Assembly: GCA_040902105.1 (NCBI GenBank) | Contig: JBBDXW010000075.1 | Coordinates: 62,001 to 126,000 of the forward strand | Direction: 5' to 3' | Length of the DNA stretch: 64,000 nucleotides | DNA from: IDS-8 sp040902105 | Lineage (GTDB): Bacteria > Pseudomonadota > Gammaproteobacteria > Steroidobacterales > Woeseiaceae | In this document: piece after piece, positions 23,805 to 33,261 of the stretch | How the letters are laid out: each line of letters starts with the position of its first letter | How positions within the stretch are numbered: position 1 is the stretch's first letter | Notes under the pieces: generated by a model | Seen by the model: only the letters and a program-made list of their open reading frames with translations | Database searches by the model: none | What the model was told of the DNA's origin: nothing | Position numbers and translations under genes: made by a program

Positions 23805-25163
23805 TTGAGTTTGAGCATTGTCATCCTGGCCGCGGGTCAGGGCACACGAATGCGATCTCCGCTGCCCAAGGTGCTGCAACCGCTTGCGGGACAGCCCCTG
23901 TTGCGACACGTCATAGAGTGCGCCAAAGCCATCGGGGCTGACGATATCTGTGTGGTGTACGGCCATGGCGGCGAGACCGTGAAGGCGGCGTTCCCCGGCG
24001 AGGCGATTCGCTGGACGCTTCAGGCCGAGCAACTCGGCACCGGGCACGCCGCGAAGCAGGCCATGCCGGAAACGCCGAATGAAAACCGCGTCCTGATACT
24101 GTTCGGCGACGTGCCGCTGATCAGGTCCTCGACTCTCGGCAGAATGCTGCAGGCCGGCAAGGACGACGAAGTCGCGGTTCTGACGGTGGACATGGAGAAA
24201 CCGTACGGCTACGGGCGCATTGTTCGACGGGACGGGAGGGTTGTGCGCAACGTCGAGCAGAAGGATGCGACGACGGAGGAACAGGCCATCAGCGAGATCA
24301 ATACCGGCGTTCTCTGCGCGCCCGCGGGCAAGCTCAAACGCTGGCTGACCCGCCTCGGAACCGAAAACGCGCAGGGCGAGTATTATCTGACGGATGTCAT
24401 CGAAATGGCGGTTGCCGACGGCATCGTTGTTCACGGCGTCAAAGCTGACGATTGGAAGGAAGTTATGGGAATCAACGACAGAAAACAACTTGCAGGCGCG
24501 GAGCGGGCTTTGCAGCAGCGTCTGGTCGAGGAACTGATGGTGCGAGGTGTCAGTTTTGCCGATCCGGGACGTGTTGACATTCGCGGGACGCTTTCTTGCG
24601 GGACAGACGTGTTTATCGACGTCAACTGCGTGTTCGAGGGAAGCGTGACGCTCGGTGACAACGTGAAGATCGAGGCAAACAACGTAATTCGCAGCAGCAA
24701 GTTTGGCGCGGGTACGGTCGTGCATCCCCACTGCCACATCGACGGTGCCGGCACCGGGACAAAGTGCGAGATCGGTCCATTCGCACGACTGCGTCCCGGC
24801 GCCGAACTCGACAGCAACGTCAAGATCGGCAACTTCGTCGAAGTTAAAAAAAGCACCATCGCGACGGGCAGCAAGGTCAACCATCTTTCTTACATCGGCG
24901 ACACGACCATCGGTACGAACGTCAACGTCGGCGCAGGAACTATCACCTGCAACTACGACGGGGCGAACAAGTACCGCACCGTAATCGGCGACGGCGCATT
25001 CATCGGGTCGGGAGTGGAGCTTGTCGCTCCGGTCGAAATCGGTGCCGGTGCGACCATAGGCGCCGGCTCGACCATCTCAAAAGCGGCCCCCGCCGGCACG
25101 CTGACCGTGGCGCGCGCCCGGCAGGTCACCATCCCCGACTGGCCGAGACCCACGAAAAAATAG
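23805..25163 (+). CDS. glmU: Bifunctional N-acetylglucosamine-1-phosphate uridyltransferase / glucosamine-1-phosphate acetyltransferase
   Basis: 452 aa, the standard GlmU length. The N-terminal pyrophosphorylase domain carries LAAGQGTRM and PKVLQPLAG, and LFGDVPLI; the C-terminal half is a left-handed beta-helix of hexapeptide repeats (IGPFARLRPGAEL, GNFVEVKKS, YIGDTTIG, NYDGANK) with acetyl-CoA-site residues. It acetylates GlcN-1-P and couples it to UTP, giving UDP-GlcNAc for peptidoglycan and LPS. The start is TTG at 23805, giving MSLSIVILAAGQG; no ATG precedes it. glmS follows after 200 bp on the same strand, a common pairing. Confidence 0.97.
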   Translation: MSLSIVILAAGQGTRMRSPLPKVLQPLAGQPLLRHVIECAKAIGADDICVVYGHGGETVKAAFPGEAIRWTLQAEQLGTGHAAKQAMPETPNENRVLILFGDVPLIRSSTLGRMLQAGKDDEVAVLTVDMEKPYGYGRIVRRDGRVVRNVEQKDATTEEQAISEINTGVLCAPAGKLKRWLTRLGTENAQGEYYLTDVIEMAVADGIVVHGVKADDWKEVMGINDRKQLAGAERALQQRLVEELMVRGVSFADPGRVDIRGTLSCGTDVFIDVNCVFEGSVTLGDNVKIEANNVIRSSKFGAGTVVHPHCHIDGAGTGTKCEIGPFARLRPGAELDSNVKIGNFVEVKKSTIATGSKVNHLSYIGDTTIGTNVNVGAGTITCNYDGANKYRTVIGDGAFIGSGVELVAPVEIGAGATIGAGSTISKAAPAGTLTVARARQVTIPDWPRPTKK

Positions 25164-25363
25164 AATCTGACCGGGGACGGGCCTCGCCCGAACGGCTGCG
25201 TAGCCCCAGGGCGGGCGGGGCGCAGCAAAACAGTAACTCTTCTTATTTCAATAGCTTGCCCCGGTCCGAACCTGGCCTGATTGCTCATTTCCGTGAAGTA
25301 TTGCAATCTGGCCGGCCACATTTGCTGCGACAATGGCAAACGGGTTCCGGAGAGCTGATTTAT

Positions 25364-27196
25364 ATGTGTGGAATCGTCGGCGCAGTTGCCGAAAGAAACG
25401 TTGTTCCGATACTGATGGAAGGATTGCGGCGGCTCGAGTATCGCGGCTATGACTCGGCCGGCATCGCCGTCATGGAAGACGACACGGTCAGCCGGCTGCG
25501 CAGACTCGGAAAAGTTCAGGAGTTGCAGAACGCGCTGGATGAAAATCCCTTACGCGGCGGCACCGGCATTTCGCACACTCGCTGGGCAACGCACGGCGCG
25601 CCAAGCGAGGCGAACGCGCACCCGCACATGTCGCGCAATGACATTGCGGTGGTGCACAACGGCATTATCGAGAACTACGAAGAACTCCGCGACGATCTTA
25701 AGGCACGCGGCTACGAGTTCGAATCGGAAACCGATTCCGAGGTGGTCGCCCATCGCATTCGCTATCACCTCGAGGCGCTGAAGGAATTACCCGCTGCCGT
25801 CAAGGCGACGGTCGCGGAACTCGAAGGTGCGTACGCGCTTGCCGTCATGAGCGCCAGCGACCCCCACAAACTGGTGCTTGCCCGCGCCGGCTGCCCGGTC
25901 GTTGTCGGTCTCGGCATTGACGAAAATTTCGTTGCATCCGATGTGGCAGCGCTGCTGCCGGTGACCCGGAAATTCCTGTTCCTGGACGAAGGCGACATAG
26001 CCGTGGTCGAGCGCCGCAACGTGACCATCTTCGATGTCGACGGAAACGTGGCCGAAAGACCGGTCAAGGAAAGCGAATTGTCGGCCGATGCCGCGGAACG
26101 CGGTAATTTTCGCCACTACATGCAGAAGGAAATTCACGAACAGGCGCGCGCCGTCGCAAGAACGCTCGAAGAACGAATCGCAAACGGTAAAGTTCTGGAA
26201 GCGGCGTTCGGCCCGAAGGCAGTGAAAGCGCTGGACGAGGTCCGGGTCGTGCATATCGTGGCCTGCGGTACCAGCTACCACGCCGGCCTCGTGGCGCGCT
26301 ACTGGATCGAGCAACTGTGCCGGCTGCCGTGCAACGTCGAAATCGCGAGCGAATACCGCTATCGCTCCCCGGTCGTGCCGGAGGGCACGCTGTTCGTGAC
26401 CATCAGCCAGTCCGGCGAGACCGCAGATACCCTCGCTGCGTTGCGCGCGGCGAAGGAACTCGGCTACGTCTCCACACTCGCGATCTGCAACGTGCCGGAA
26501 AGCTCCATGGTACGCGAGTCCGAACTCGTCATGATGACCCGGGCCGGCCCCGAGATCGGCGTAGCGTCGACCAAAGCGTTTACCACCCAGCTCGCCGCGC
26601 TGGCGTTACTGACCATTTCCCTCGCGCGCCGCAACGGCCTCGAGGAAAAGCAGGAGCGGGCATTAGTGGCGCAGCTCGCGGAAATACCGGGCCTCATCGA
26701 CCAGGTTTTGACGCTCGACAGCGCGATCGCGGCGCTGGCGGAACACTTTGTCGACAAGCACCATGCTCTGTTCCTTGGCCGGGGTGTACAGAACCCGGTT
26801 GCGATGGAAGGCGCGCTAAAACTCAAGGAAATTTCCTACATTCACGCCGAGGCTTACGCCGCAGGCGAACTGAAGCACGGTCCGCTTGCCCTGGTCGACG
26901 AGGACATGCCGGTCGTGGCGATCGCCCCGGACGACCAGCTGCTGGAAAAACTGAAAAGCAACCTGCAGGAAGTTCGCGCGCGCGGCGGACAGCTTTTCGT
27001 GTTCGCGGATCCGCGGGTGCAGTTCGGCGACGGCGCTGGAATTCACACCACCCGCATGCCGGCGATCATTCAGGATTTCCAGGCGCCCATCCTCTACACG
27101 ATCCCGCTGCAGTTGCTCGCTTACCATGTTGCCGTGCTGAAAGGTACCGACGTCGACCAGCCTAGAAACCTCGCCAAGTCCGTCACCGTGGAGTGA
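25364..27196 (+). CDS. glmS: Glutamine--fructose-6-phosphate aminotransferase (isomerizing)
   Basis: 610 aa, the usual GlmS length. It starts MCGIVGAVAERN with the essential Cys exposed after Met removal. N-terminal glutaminase domain: RRLEYRGYDSAGIA, THTRWATHG-type HTRWATHGAPSEANAHPH. Two SIS sugar-isomerase domains follow (ACGTSYHAGLVARYW, TISQSGETADTLAALR). It ends in the conserved DVDQPRNLAKSVTVE. It converts fructose-6-P and glutamine to glucosamine-6-P, the entry to amino-sugar synthesis. The ATG at 25364 was fixed by the mandatory MCGI; the open frame upstream is leader. The 200-bp spacer from glmU holds no gene and no clear riboswitch or ribozyme fold was recognised. Confidence 0.97.
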   Translation: MCGIVGAVAERNVVPILMEGLRRLEYRGYDSAGIAVMEDDTVSRLRRLGKVQELQNALDENPLRGGTGISHTRWATHGAPSEANAHPHMSRNDIAVVHNGIIENYEELRDDLKARGYEFESETDSEVVAHRIRYHLEALKELPAAVKATVAELEGAYALAVMSASDPHKLVLARAGCPVVVGLGIDENFVASDVAALLPVTRKFLFLDEGDIAVVERRNVTIFDVDGNVAERPVKESELSADAAERGNFRHYMQKEIHEQARAVARTLEERIANGKVLEAAFGPKAVKALDEVRVVHIVACGTSYHAGLVARYWIEQLCRLPCNVEIASEYRYRSPVVPEGTLFVTISQSGETADTLAALRAAKELGYVSTLAICNVPESSMVRESELVMMTRAGPEIGVASTKAFTTQLAALALLTISLARRNGLEEKQERALVAQLAEIPGLIDQVLTLDSAIAALAEHFVDKHHALFLGRGVQNPVAMEGALKLKEISYIHAEAYAAGELKHGPLALVDEDMPVVAIAPDDQLLEKLKSNLQEVRARGGQLFVFADPRVQFGDGAGIHTTRMPAIIQDFQAPILYTIPLQLLAYHVAVLKGTDVDQPRNLAKSVTVE

Positions 27197-27380
27197 CAAG
27201 CGGCAGGAGCACGCTATGCAGGTGTGCGGCGAAACTGGCTCACCGCACCGGAAACCGCCGAGATTGAAAGGGGGGTGTCCTGCAACGAAACGTCGCCACG
27301 TTTGGTTGCCGTGACTATGACCGCGCAATAGCGCCAGAAATGAATTCTGTTGTGTAATTCGCAACGCCCGTCTTTTCACC

Positions 27381-28997
27381 TTAATCGGAAAAGCTGTTCA
27401 TGCCTTCCCGAACGTTGAGTTCCCGCTCTCCGGCCGCCATCGCTATCTCGATCCGATTGCGCACGGCCACATGAACATGATCCCGAGACAGAAACAGAAG
27501 GGCGGCCGGCACAACGTAAAAGCAGACTGAGGCCACCAGACTGCTGCGCAATGATTCGGCCGGGCTGCTGCCGCGTGCGATAAGCAGGTCGGAAGCCAGG
27601 CCGATCAGATAGGGTCCCAGCGCCAGGCCGATGAATACGTTGAGGAGGAAATAAAACGCCGAGGCAACCGCACGCATTCTCGGGAGCACCAGCTCGGTAA
27701 CCGTGCTGGTGGCCGAACCGACCCACAGGGCCAGGAGAATGGCAACGACGAAATTGAATATCAAAGCGACCGCCAGAACATCAGTGAGGAACAGCGTCAG
27801 TGCTGCCGGCACGGAAACAGCAACAGTCCACAAGCCCAGATAGATTCTGCCCTTGCCATGCTTCCTGCACCACAAATCGGAAAGATAGCCGCCGAGGTTG
27901 ACGCCTATGACTCCGCCGAGAGCGATTGACAGTCCAACCACCATCCCGACGTGGCCCGGTTCCATTTCGTGCACGCGGATAAAAAAAGAGGGAAGCCAGA
28001 TGGCAAGTCCATAGGCGACGAAATTGATGGAAGAGAACCCGACGATGGCGAGCATGAACGCTTTGCTGCCGAACATCATCTTGAATGCAGGAGGATCACG
28101 CAGTGCGAGGTTCTGGATCCATGAGCACGTGGCATAGATGCCGGTGCCGAGGACCAGCCACTGGGCCAGATCGCCGGTTGCCCTGACAAGCGCTGCACAC
28201 ACTGTGACGAGAGCAGCGGCAATAACGATATTCAGCACAACGGCCTTCTTACCCCCCAATACCACGAGATTGACAAGCGTCAAGGGTGGCATTATTGCCA
28301 GGACGTCCTTCATTGCTTCCTTGAAGGGGTGAGGGTGCCCCGTCGAATAGATGCCCTCTGTTTGGCCGCGAACCGGCTCTTTGAGAGTCGCTACCCAACC
28401 TGCAAGGAGGATGCCCGGAAAACCTACAATGACAAAAGCGGCCTGCCAGGCGGCAAGTCCCAGCGGAGCCACATCCGCACTCGGGTAAGCGGATTTCCAA
28501 CCGCTTATTATCCAGCCGCCCAAAAATACGCCGAGGCCCATGCCGAAATAGGCGCCGCTCGTGTAAATGGCGAGTACGGTTGCCCGGAGACGCGCCGGGA
28601 AATAATCACAAAGCAGGGAGAAGGCCGCAGGAGACGCGCTGGCCTCGCCTATTCCGACGCCGCACCTGAAAAGCGCCAGCTGCAGCAGGTTGTTAGCCGT
28701 ACCGGACAGAATGGTCATCAGGCTCCACCCTGCCAGCCCGATCGCAATCAACTTCTTTCGAACCCAGAGATCGGCGAGGCGCCCGAGCGGCAATCCGAAC
28801 AAGGCGTAAAATACAGCGAAAGCAGTACCTGCAAGAAAGCCGAGCTGGGCGTCAGAGATCTGCAGATCGCGCTTAATTTCATCTGCAAGGATCGAGACAA
28901 TCAGGCGGTCGATGAAGTTCGTCACATAGACCAGGAACAACACGAATAGCACGTAATTCGCATACGCCCTCCCCCCTTTGGCGGCTCGCGATGTCAC
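27381..28997 (-). CDS. Spinster-type MFS transporter
   Basis: 538 aa with about twelve membrane helices. The N-terminus (YVTNFIDRLIVSILADEIKRDL, then LGFLAGTAFAVFYALFGLPLGRLADLWVRKK) is the signature of the Spinster-like MFS group, with motif A GRLADLWVRKK after helix 2. A second motif A-like loop (GGYLSDLWCRKHGKGR) follows helix 8. Bacterial members are often found beside catabolic genes; the substrate is unknown. It is the left end of an accessory stretch (27.4-33.6 kb) that by eye has more AT-rich codons than its neighbours, consistent with acquisition. 32 bp separates its start from the stop of the FMN-binding protein gene, so the two may be cotranscribed. Confidence 0.85.
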   Translation of the reverse strand: MTSRAAKGGRAYANYVLFVLFLVYVTNFIDRLIVSILADEIKRDLQISDAQLGFLAGTAFAVFYALFGLPLGRLADLWVRKKLIAIGLAGWSLMTILSGTANNLLQLALFRCGVGIGEASASPAAFSLLCDYFPARLRATVLAIYTSGAYFGMGLGVFLGGWIISGWKSAYPSADVAPLGLAAWQAAFVIVGFPGILLAGWVATLKEPVRGQTEGIYSTGHPHPFKEAMKDVLAIMPPLTLVNLVVLGGKKAVVLNIVIAAALVTVCAALVRATGDLAQWLVLGTGIYATCSWIQNLALRDPPAFKMMFGSKAFMLAIVGFSSINFVAYGLAIWLPSFFIRVHEMEPGHVGMVVGLSIALGGVIGVNLGGYLSDLWCRKHGKGRIYLGLWTVAVSVPAALTLFLTDVLAVALIFNFVVAILLALWVGSATSTVTELVLPRMRAVASAFYFLLNVFIGLALGPYLIGLASDLLIARGSSPAESLRSSLVASVCFYVVPAALLFLSRDHVHVAVRNRIEIAMAAGERELNVREGMNSFSD

Positions 28998-29029
28998 TGC
29001 CGTCGTTCTGCTAAAGCCCGACCGGCGTA

Positions 29030-29659
29030 TCAGTACAGTGAATTCTTGTAGTCATCCTGAACAAGCTCTTCAACTTCATCGGCGCTTTTATCTGGGCGCC
29101 GCTGGTCGCGAATGATCTGGCCGTAGCTCGGAAACTCACTCCTCGCGATCTGTGCGCTCGAGTCCCAAAGACCTGACCTGATAAGTGCTTTGGCACAATG
29201 AAAGAATACGAATTCGATGTGCACCCGCAAGGCCAGTTTCGGGGCCTGGCCGCGTATGGCCATGGATTGCAACAGCGATTTGTTGCTCGTTATCTCCGCC
29301 CTGCCGCCCAAACGCAGTGTTTCGGAAATTCCCGGCACGAACACGATCATGCCGATTGAATCGTTGACCAGCAGATTCTGCATGCTATCGACACGACGAT
29401 TGCCGGGGCGATCGGGTATCAGCAAGGTCTTATCGTCGTGAATCTTCACGAATCCAGGCGGGTCTCCTCTTGGAGAAACGTCGCACCGCCCTCGATTATC
29501 CACTGTGGCCAGGCACAAAAACGGTGACAGTTCAATGAATCGCCGGCTGTGTTCATCCAATCGATTCAGGACCTTGTCCGCGGCAATCGCCGGGACGTCA
29601 CCGATAATCTCTCGCAGGGTGCCTGCATCGTCGATCAGGTCAACATCGTTGTCGGCCAT
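29030..29659 (-). CDS. Pyridoxamine 5'-phosphate oxidase family (FMN-binding split barrel) protein
   Basis: 209 aa. The core FLCLATVDNRGRCDVSPRGDPPGFVKI followed by LLIPDRPGNRRVDSMQNLL is typical of the MSMEG_1061-like subgroup of PPOX/FMN-binding split-barrel proteins, which bind FMN or F420 and whose reactions are mostly unknown. It is not PdxH: the length and PLP-binding residues do not match. The C-terminal FVFFHCAKALIRSGLWD carries the conserved CAKA.IRS motif of the subgroup. It lies upstream of the Spinster-type transporter in the same direction and is divergent from the DapA-like gene. Confidence 0.82.
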   Translation of the reverse strand: MADNDVDLIDDAGTLREIIGDVPAIAADKVLNRLDEHSRRFIELSPFLCLATVDNRGRCDVSPRGDPPGFVKIHDDKTLLIPDRPGNRRVDSMQNLLVNDSIGMIVFVPGISETLRLGGRAEITSNKSLLQSMAIRGQAPKLALRVHIEFVFFHCAKALIRSGLWDSSAQIARSEFPSYGQIIRDQRRPDKSADEVEELVQDDYKNSLY

Positions 29660-30083
29660 CGCAGGTGTCTGCTGTTTCTGATAGTGGCAGACTCGCCTTC
29701 TTTGATCCGAAGGATTCGAATACGGAGAAGTCAGTCCGACATTCTTGTCGTTAAATGCAGTCGCGGAATTCTATTGTTGTCCCAACGCGAAGATACGCGC
29801 ATTCGCATTCTATTCAATAAAGTCATCCAACGAATTCGTTGCGTTTCCCGCAATCTCGTCGTTGCCGAAAAACTTGTCGCTGCTGGATTTTCCGGACCGC
29901 GTTGCGGAAGCTGCAACAAACTCGGAGAGTGCCTGTAGTTGTTACCCGATTTGAGCCCTCTTACTATCGAGTCGCCTGTCGGATAATGGCTTGCCCCGGC
30001 CCTGGAACGATAACGTCTGACAGGTACGCGCAAGTTGGAAGTCGACGTCTCCGCGCCAGCCGGTTAACAGGAGTCACAACCCA
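29660..30083. other. 424-bp intergenic region between divergent genes
   Basis: No supported gene: the open frames here have no ribosome site or recognisable residues. It is clearly more AT-rich than the surroundings and must hold promoters for the leftward FMN-binding protein gene and the rightward DapA-like gene. No unambiguous -35/-10 pair, hairpin or repeat was identified. A CAGGAG-type ribosome site precedes the DapA-like ATG. Confidence 0.6.
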
Positions 30084-31010
30084 ATGGATAGATCTTCCGT
30101 TGACTGGCGGGGTTATATTCCCGCTATTACCACCCCCTTCGATGAGCATGGCGACTTCGATACGGCCATGCTGAGGGAACTCATCGAGTGGCTTGTTGCA
30201 GAAGGAATGCACGGCCTGATCGTCGCGGGCACCACCGGTGAGTGGTTCAGCCTGACGGCACAGGAGAGGCAGGAACTTTTCCGCGTTGCAGGCCAGGCAG
30301 TGAAGGGCAGGATCCCGGTAATCGCAGGCTGTAGCGCATACACCGCGAATGAAGCGATAGCCCATGCCCAGGCAGCAAAAGACGCTGGACTGAGCGGTAT
30401 CCTGTTAACGCCGCCCCCGTATGTGAAACCTTGCGAACGGGAGATTCTAGCCTTCTATAGTGACGTAAATCGAAATGTAGACCTGCCGATCTGCGTGTAC
30501 AACTGGCCGCCCGGCACGGGGGTCGACATGCGCACGGAGCTACTGCAACGTCTTGCGGACCTGGAGCGGGTTGTAGCGATCAAGAATGCAACCGCTTGCG
30601 CGTCTCGCCAGAGCTTTATCGATGTTCTCGAATCACTAACGGACAGGGTTCTCGTTTTTGGAGTTTCAACGGATGAAGACGGCGCGAGGATGGTTCTGGA
30701 TTACAATGCCGCCGGTTTGATGGGAGCCGGCGCGGTGCTCGGTCGAACGCATCCGGAGTTTTTCAATGCATTGTGGCGCGGCGAGATGGAAAAGGCGCTG
30801 ATGGAGGGGAAACGCGACAGGGCGATCATGACCCAGTGGTTCAACGAGGATTACACGGCAAAGTTCGGTTCTGCGCAGGCGGTGTTCAAGTCGGCGCTCA
30901 ACATCCGGGATCTCCCCGGAGGATATCCGCGGCGCCCCATACTGCCGCTGGAAAGTCACGAGGAGGAAATAATTCGCGGCACTCTTCAGGAGCTCAGGTT
31001 TGCGGCGTGA
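30084..31010 (+). CDS. Dihydrodipicolinate synthase (DapA) family lyase
   Basis: 308 aa class I aldolase-type lyase. The carboxylate-binding GTTGE (residues 49-53), the catalytic Tyr (Y139 in CVYNWPPG) and the Schiff-base Lys (K167 in VVAIKNAT) are all present. The residues after GTTGE (WFSLT) and the absence of lysine-pathway neighbours argue against true DapA. Family members of this type include N-acetylneuraminate lyases and the deaminase of 4-hydroxyproline catabolism (delta1-pyrroline-4-hydroxy-2-carboxylate deaminase), which would fit the reductase and racemase-family remnant nearby. Its last 25 bp overlap the 3' end of the convergent LLM flavoprotein gene. Confidence 0.85.
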   Translation: MDRSSVDWRGYIPAITTPFDEHGDFDTAMLRELIEWLVAEGMHGLIVAGTTGEWFSLTAQERQELFRVAGQAVKGRIPVIAGCSAYTANEAIAHAQAAKDAGLSGILLTPPPYVKPCEREILAFYSDVNRNVDLPICVYNWPPGTGVDMRTELLQRLADLERVVAIKNATACASRQSFIDVLESLTDRVLVFGVSTDEDGARMVLDYNAAGLMGAGAVLGRTHPEFFNALWRGEMEKALMEGKRDRAIMTQWFNEDYTAKFGSAQAVFKSALNIRDLPGGYPRRPILPLESHEEEIIRGTLQELRFAA

Positions 31011-32023
31011 GTGACCCCATCTTGCGATTTCTGCCGCGCCGCAACGTGGGGCACGACCTTTTCGGCGAAGGTCTGCAAATACGGTATCGGGTCGTCCATG
31101 GCTACCGGACAAACGAAGCCGTCTATGCCCATTCCGGCCAATTCGGAGAAACGCGGTATTGCGTCGTCGGGAGTTCCAGCCACGGAGATTGCGTCGAGGA
31201 TGCGGTCCGTGATCAGCCGCGCCTGTTGCGACGTATTGCTGCCGTGCTCAATGTAGTTATAGCCGGCGCGGAAGCGTTCGAGATCTTCCCATAGGTCCTC
31301 ATCGAAATATTCGCGGGGGATCGTTTTGAATACGGTCCCGGCGGCGACGGAAGCGTAACCGCGGACTTCGCTGCGCGCTTGCTCACGGTCTTCGCTGATG
31401 GCGCAGGCCATCCGCATGTAAAGCGTCAAATCGCTCAACTGTCGCCCGGCAGCTTCGACTCCCTTGCGGATATTGTGTAATGCATAGCGAACGAACGCGG
31501 GATTTGCACCGACCTGGAAAAGAATTCCATCGGCGATGCGTCCGCCCAGTTGTAGCGACTTCGGACCGGAGCAGGCCATAACAATCGGCACGGCGCGACG
31601 CGACCAGGGCATTCGAATACTTTTGCCTTCATATTCGACTACCTCACCGCGCATCAATGCGCGTATTACATTGAGCTTCTCTTCGAACAACGCGAGTTTT
31701 TCCGGTCGCATGCCGAGGTTCATCACCGCGCTGTCGCCGATGCCGAGGCCGAGTATCGCCCGTCCGCCGGACACCTCGTCGAGGGTTGCCCAGCTATTGG
31801 CCAATACAGCCGGGTGCCTGGTTCCCGTCGGAGTCACACCCGACGCCAGCTTGATGCGGCTGGTCTGGACCGCCAGCAGGTTAAGCAGGGCGTAGGCATC
31901 GCGCATCACCGAATGGGAATCCGCCATCCAGACACCGGCCAGTCCGAGCTCTTCGACAGCGCGGCCCGTTCGTAAACTGTCCTGAACCGATTGCCGCGGC
32001 AGTATGCCGATATGAAATTCCAT
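30986..32023 (-). CDS. LLM-class flavin-dependent oxidoreductase
   Basis: 345 aa luciferase-like (bacterial luciferase / F420 reductase fold) oxidoreductase. Features include MADSHSVMRDAYALLNLLAVQTSRIKLASGVT, the typical LNHPVVLA-like TRHPAVLANSWATLDEVSGGRAILGLG block, and PIVMACSGPKSLQLGGRIADG. Enzymes of this group use FMN or F420 to oxidise or reduce small organic substrates. The start at 32023 (MEFHIG) was chosen because the fold's first strand begins there; ATG 32032 is equally possible. It runs against the DapA-like gene and is divergent from the ornithine-cyclodeaminase-like gene, with 290 bp between the two starts and nothing convincing in that gap. Confidence 0.85.
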   Translation of the reverse strand: MEFHIGILPRQSVQDSLRTGRAVEELGLAGVWMADSHSVMRDAYALLNLLAVQTSRIKLASGVTPTGTRHPAVLANSWATLDEVSGGRAILGLGIGDSAVMNLGMRPEKLALFEEKLNVIRALMRGEVVEYEGKSIRMPWSRRAVPIVMACSGPKSLQLGGRIADGILFQVGANPAFVRYALHNIRKGVEAAGRQLSDLTLYMRMACAISEDREQARSEVRGYASVAAGTVFKTIPREYFDEDLWEDLERFRAGYNYIEHGSNTSQQARLITDRILDAISVAGTPDDAIPRFSELAGMGIDGFVCPVAMDDPIPYLQTFAEKVVPHVAARQKSQDGVTHAANLSS

Positions 32024-32313
32024 GGCGGGCATCCCGGTCTGGGAATTGACCGTCAGGATCATACCAGTCCTGAATGTGCGTCTCGTGCAAGTTTTGTTGC
32101 GTAGCATGATCGTCATGCCGCTGACCCCATTCAGCCCGAAGTCTGGTCGGGAAGATTTTCACGCAGACCTGTTTGACGTTTTCACCGGTCACCAGGCGAA
32201 TCTTGTCTTCCGCAAGGCCCGCTCGCAACATAGGCAGGCGACCTGCGGCGTTACCTGGCTCCATGCTGCGCCTGCCATCGACGGCCCCCGGCCGGACGCG
32301 TATCGTCCGATTC

Positions 32314-33261
32314 ATGCAAATCTACGATCGAGACGCCGTCGCTGACGCCCTTCCGTACGGTGCGCTCGTCGATGCCCTGGAAAACGCGTTCCGGTCGGAT
32401 GCCGTCGTGCCCGGGCGGGCGCATCATCAGTTAAAAGTCCCGGGATTCGCGGATGCGACACTCCTCACGATGCCGGCGTGGCGATCCGGCAAGGTCCTTG
32501 GCGTAAAGATCGCGACGATCTTCCCCGGCAACGTCGAAAAGGACCTTCCGTCGGTCAATGCGACTTACCTGCTGCTGAACGCAAACACAGGTCAACCGAT
32601 CGCAATTTTCGACGGCGCGGAGCTGACGTTGCGTCGCATGGCGGCATCGTCCGCGCTTGCGTCGAGGTATCTGTCACGAAAGGATGCAAAATCCCTGCTG
32701 ATGGTCGGGACCGGAAAACTTGCGCCGCACCTGATATGCGCGCACGCCACGGTGCGTGAACTCAGCGCGGTTCGGATCTGGGGCCGCAGGCCGATTGCAG
32801 CCGTACAGCTTGCCGCGTCGCTCGCGCCGGCATCCTTTACGCCGACAGCCGTCGATGACCTCGAAGCGGCGGCAAGACACGCCGACATCATCTCCTGTGC
32901 GACGCTTGCGACCGAACCGTTGATCAAAGGCGCATGGTTGCATCCCGGACAACATCTCGACCTCGTGGGGGCCTTTCGGCCGGACATGAGCGAAGCCGAC
33001 GGCGAAGCAATATCCCGCTCGGAGGTCTATGTCGATACTCTTTCCGGCGCGCTCGCCGAGGCGGGTGAAATCGTGCAGGCAATGGAAAGCGGCAGGCTCA
33101 AACGCAACGACATCGTAGGCGACCTGTTCGCGCTGACACGTGGAACCTGCCCACCGCGGCAATCGGCGGACGCGATTACCTTGTTCAAGTCCGTCGGCAG
33201 CGCGCTCGAAGACCTCGCAGCCGCCGAACTTGCAAGCGCTGGAGTTCGTGGCCGTGAATGA
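32314..33261 (+). CDS. Ornithine cyclodeaminase / mu-crystallin family dehydrogenase
   Basis: 315 aa NAD(P)-binding protein. Conserved elements: GVKIATIFPGNVEKDLPSVNATYLLL, NANTGQPIAIFDGAELTLRRMAASSALASRYL, and the nucleotide-binding turn LLMVGTGKLAPHLICAH. Members include ornithine cyclodeaminase, alanine dehydrogenase and delta1-pyrroline-2-carboxylate reductase. The last is favoured here because the 3' end overlaps the remnant of a proline-racemase-family gene with the dehydratase-type Thr motif, the usual partner in trans-3-hydroxy-L-proline breakdown. The ATG at 32314 begins MQIYDRDAV; earlier in-frame codons are Arg-rich leader. Overlap with the remnant is 8 bp. Confidence 0.87.
   Translation: MQIYDRDAVADALPYGALVDALENAFRSDAVVPGRAHHQLKVPGFADATLLTMPAWRSGKVLGVKIATIFPGNVEKDLPSVNATYLLLNANTGQPIAIFDGAELTLRRMAASSALASRYLSRKDAKSLLMVGTGKLAPHLICAHATVRELSAVRIWGRRPIAAVQLAASLAPASFTPTAVDDLEAAARHADIISCATLATEPLIKGAWLHPGQHLDLVGAFRPDMSEADGEAISRSEVYVDTLSGALAEAGEIVQAMESGRLKRNDIVGDLFALTRGTCPPRQSADAITLFKSVGSALEDLAAAELASAGVRGRE

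Noticed and set aside
25164..25363. A glmS ribozyme or other riboswitch in the glmU-glmS spacer
   Set aside because: The glmS ribozyme is known mainly from Gram-positive bacteria, and I could not recognise its conserved core here; covariance search would be needed to be certain.
30084..31010. DapA-family gene as the lysine-biosynthetic dapA
   Set aside because: No lysine-pathway neighbours, the sequence after GTTGE differs, and a second DapA-like gene at 46.5 kb is equally atypical; both are left as family members of unknown substrate.
32024..32313. Minus-strand fragment (MLRAGLAEDKIRLVTGENVKQV) resembling the end of a metal-dependent hydrolase
   Set aside because: Only about 25 residues look familiar and the frame has no start, stop or neighbour supporting a gene; too short to claim.
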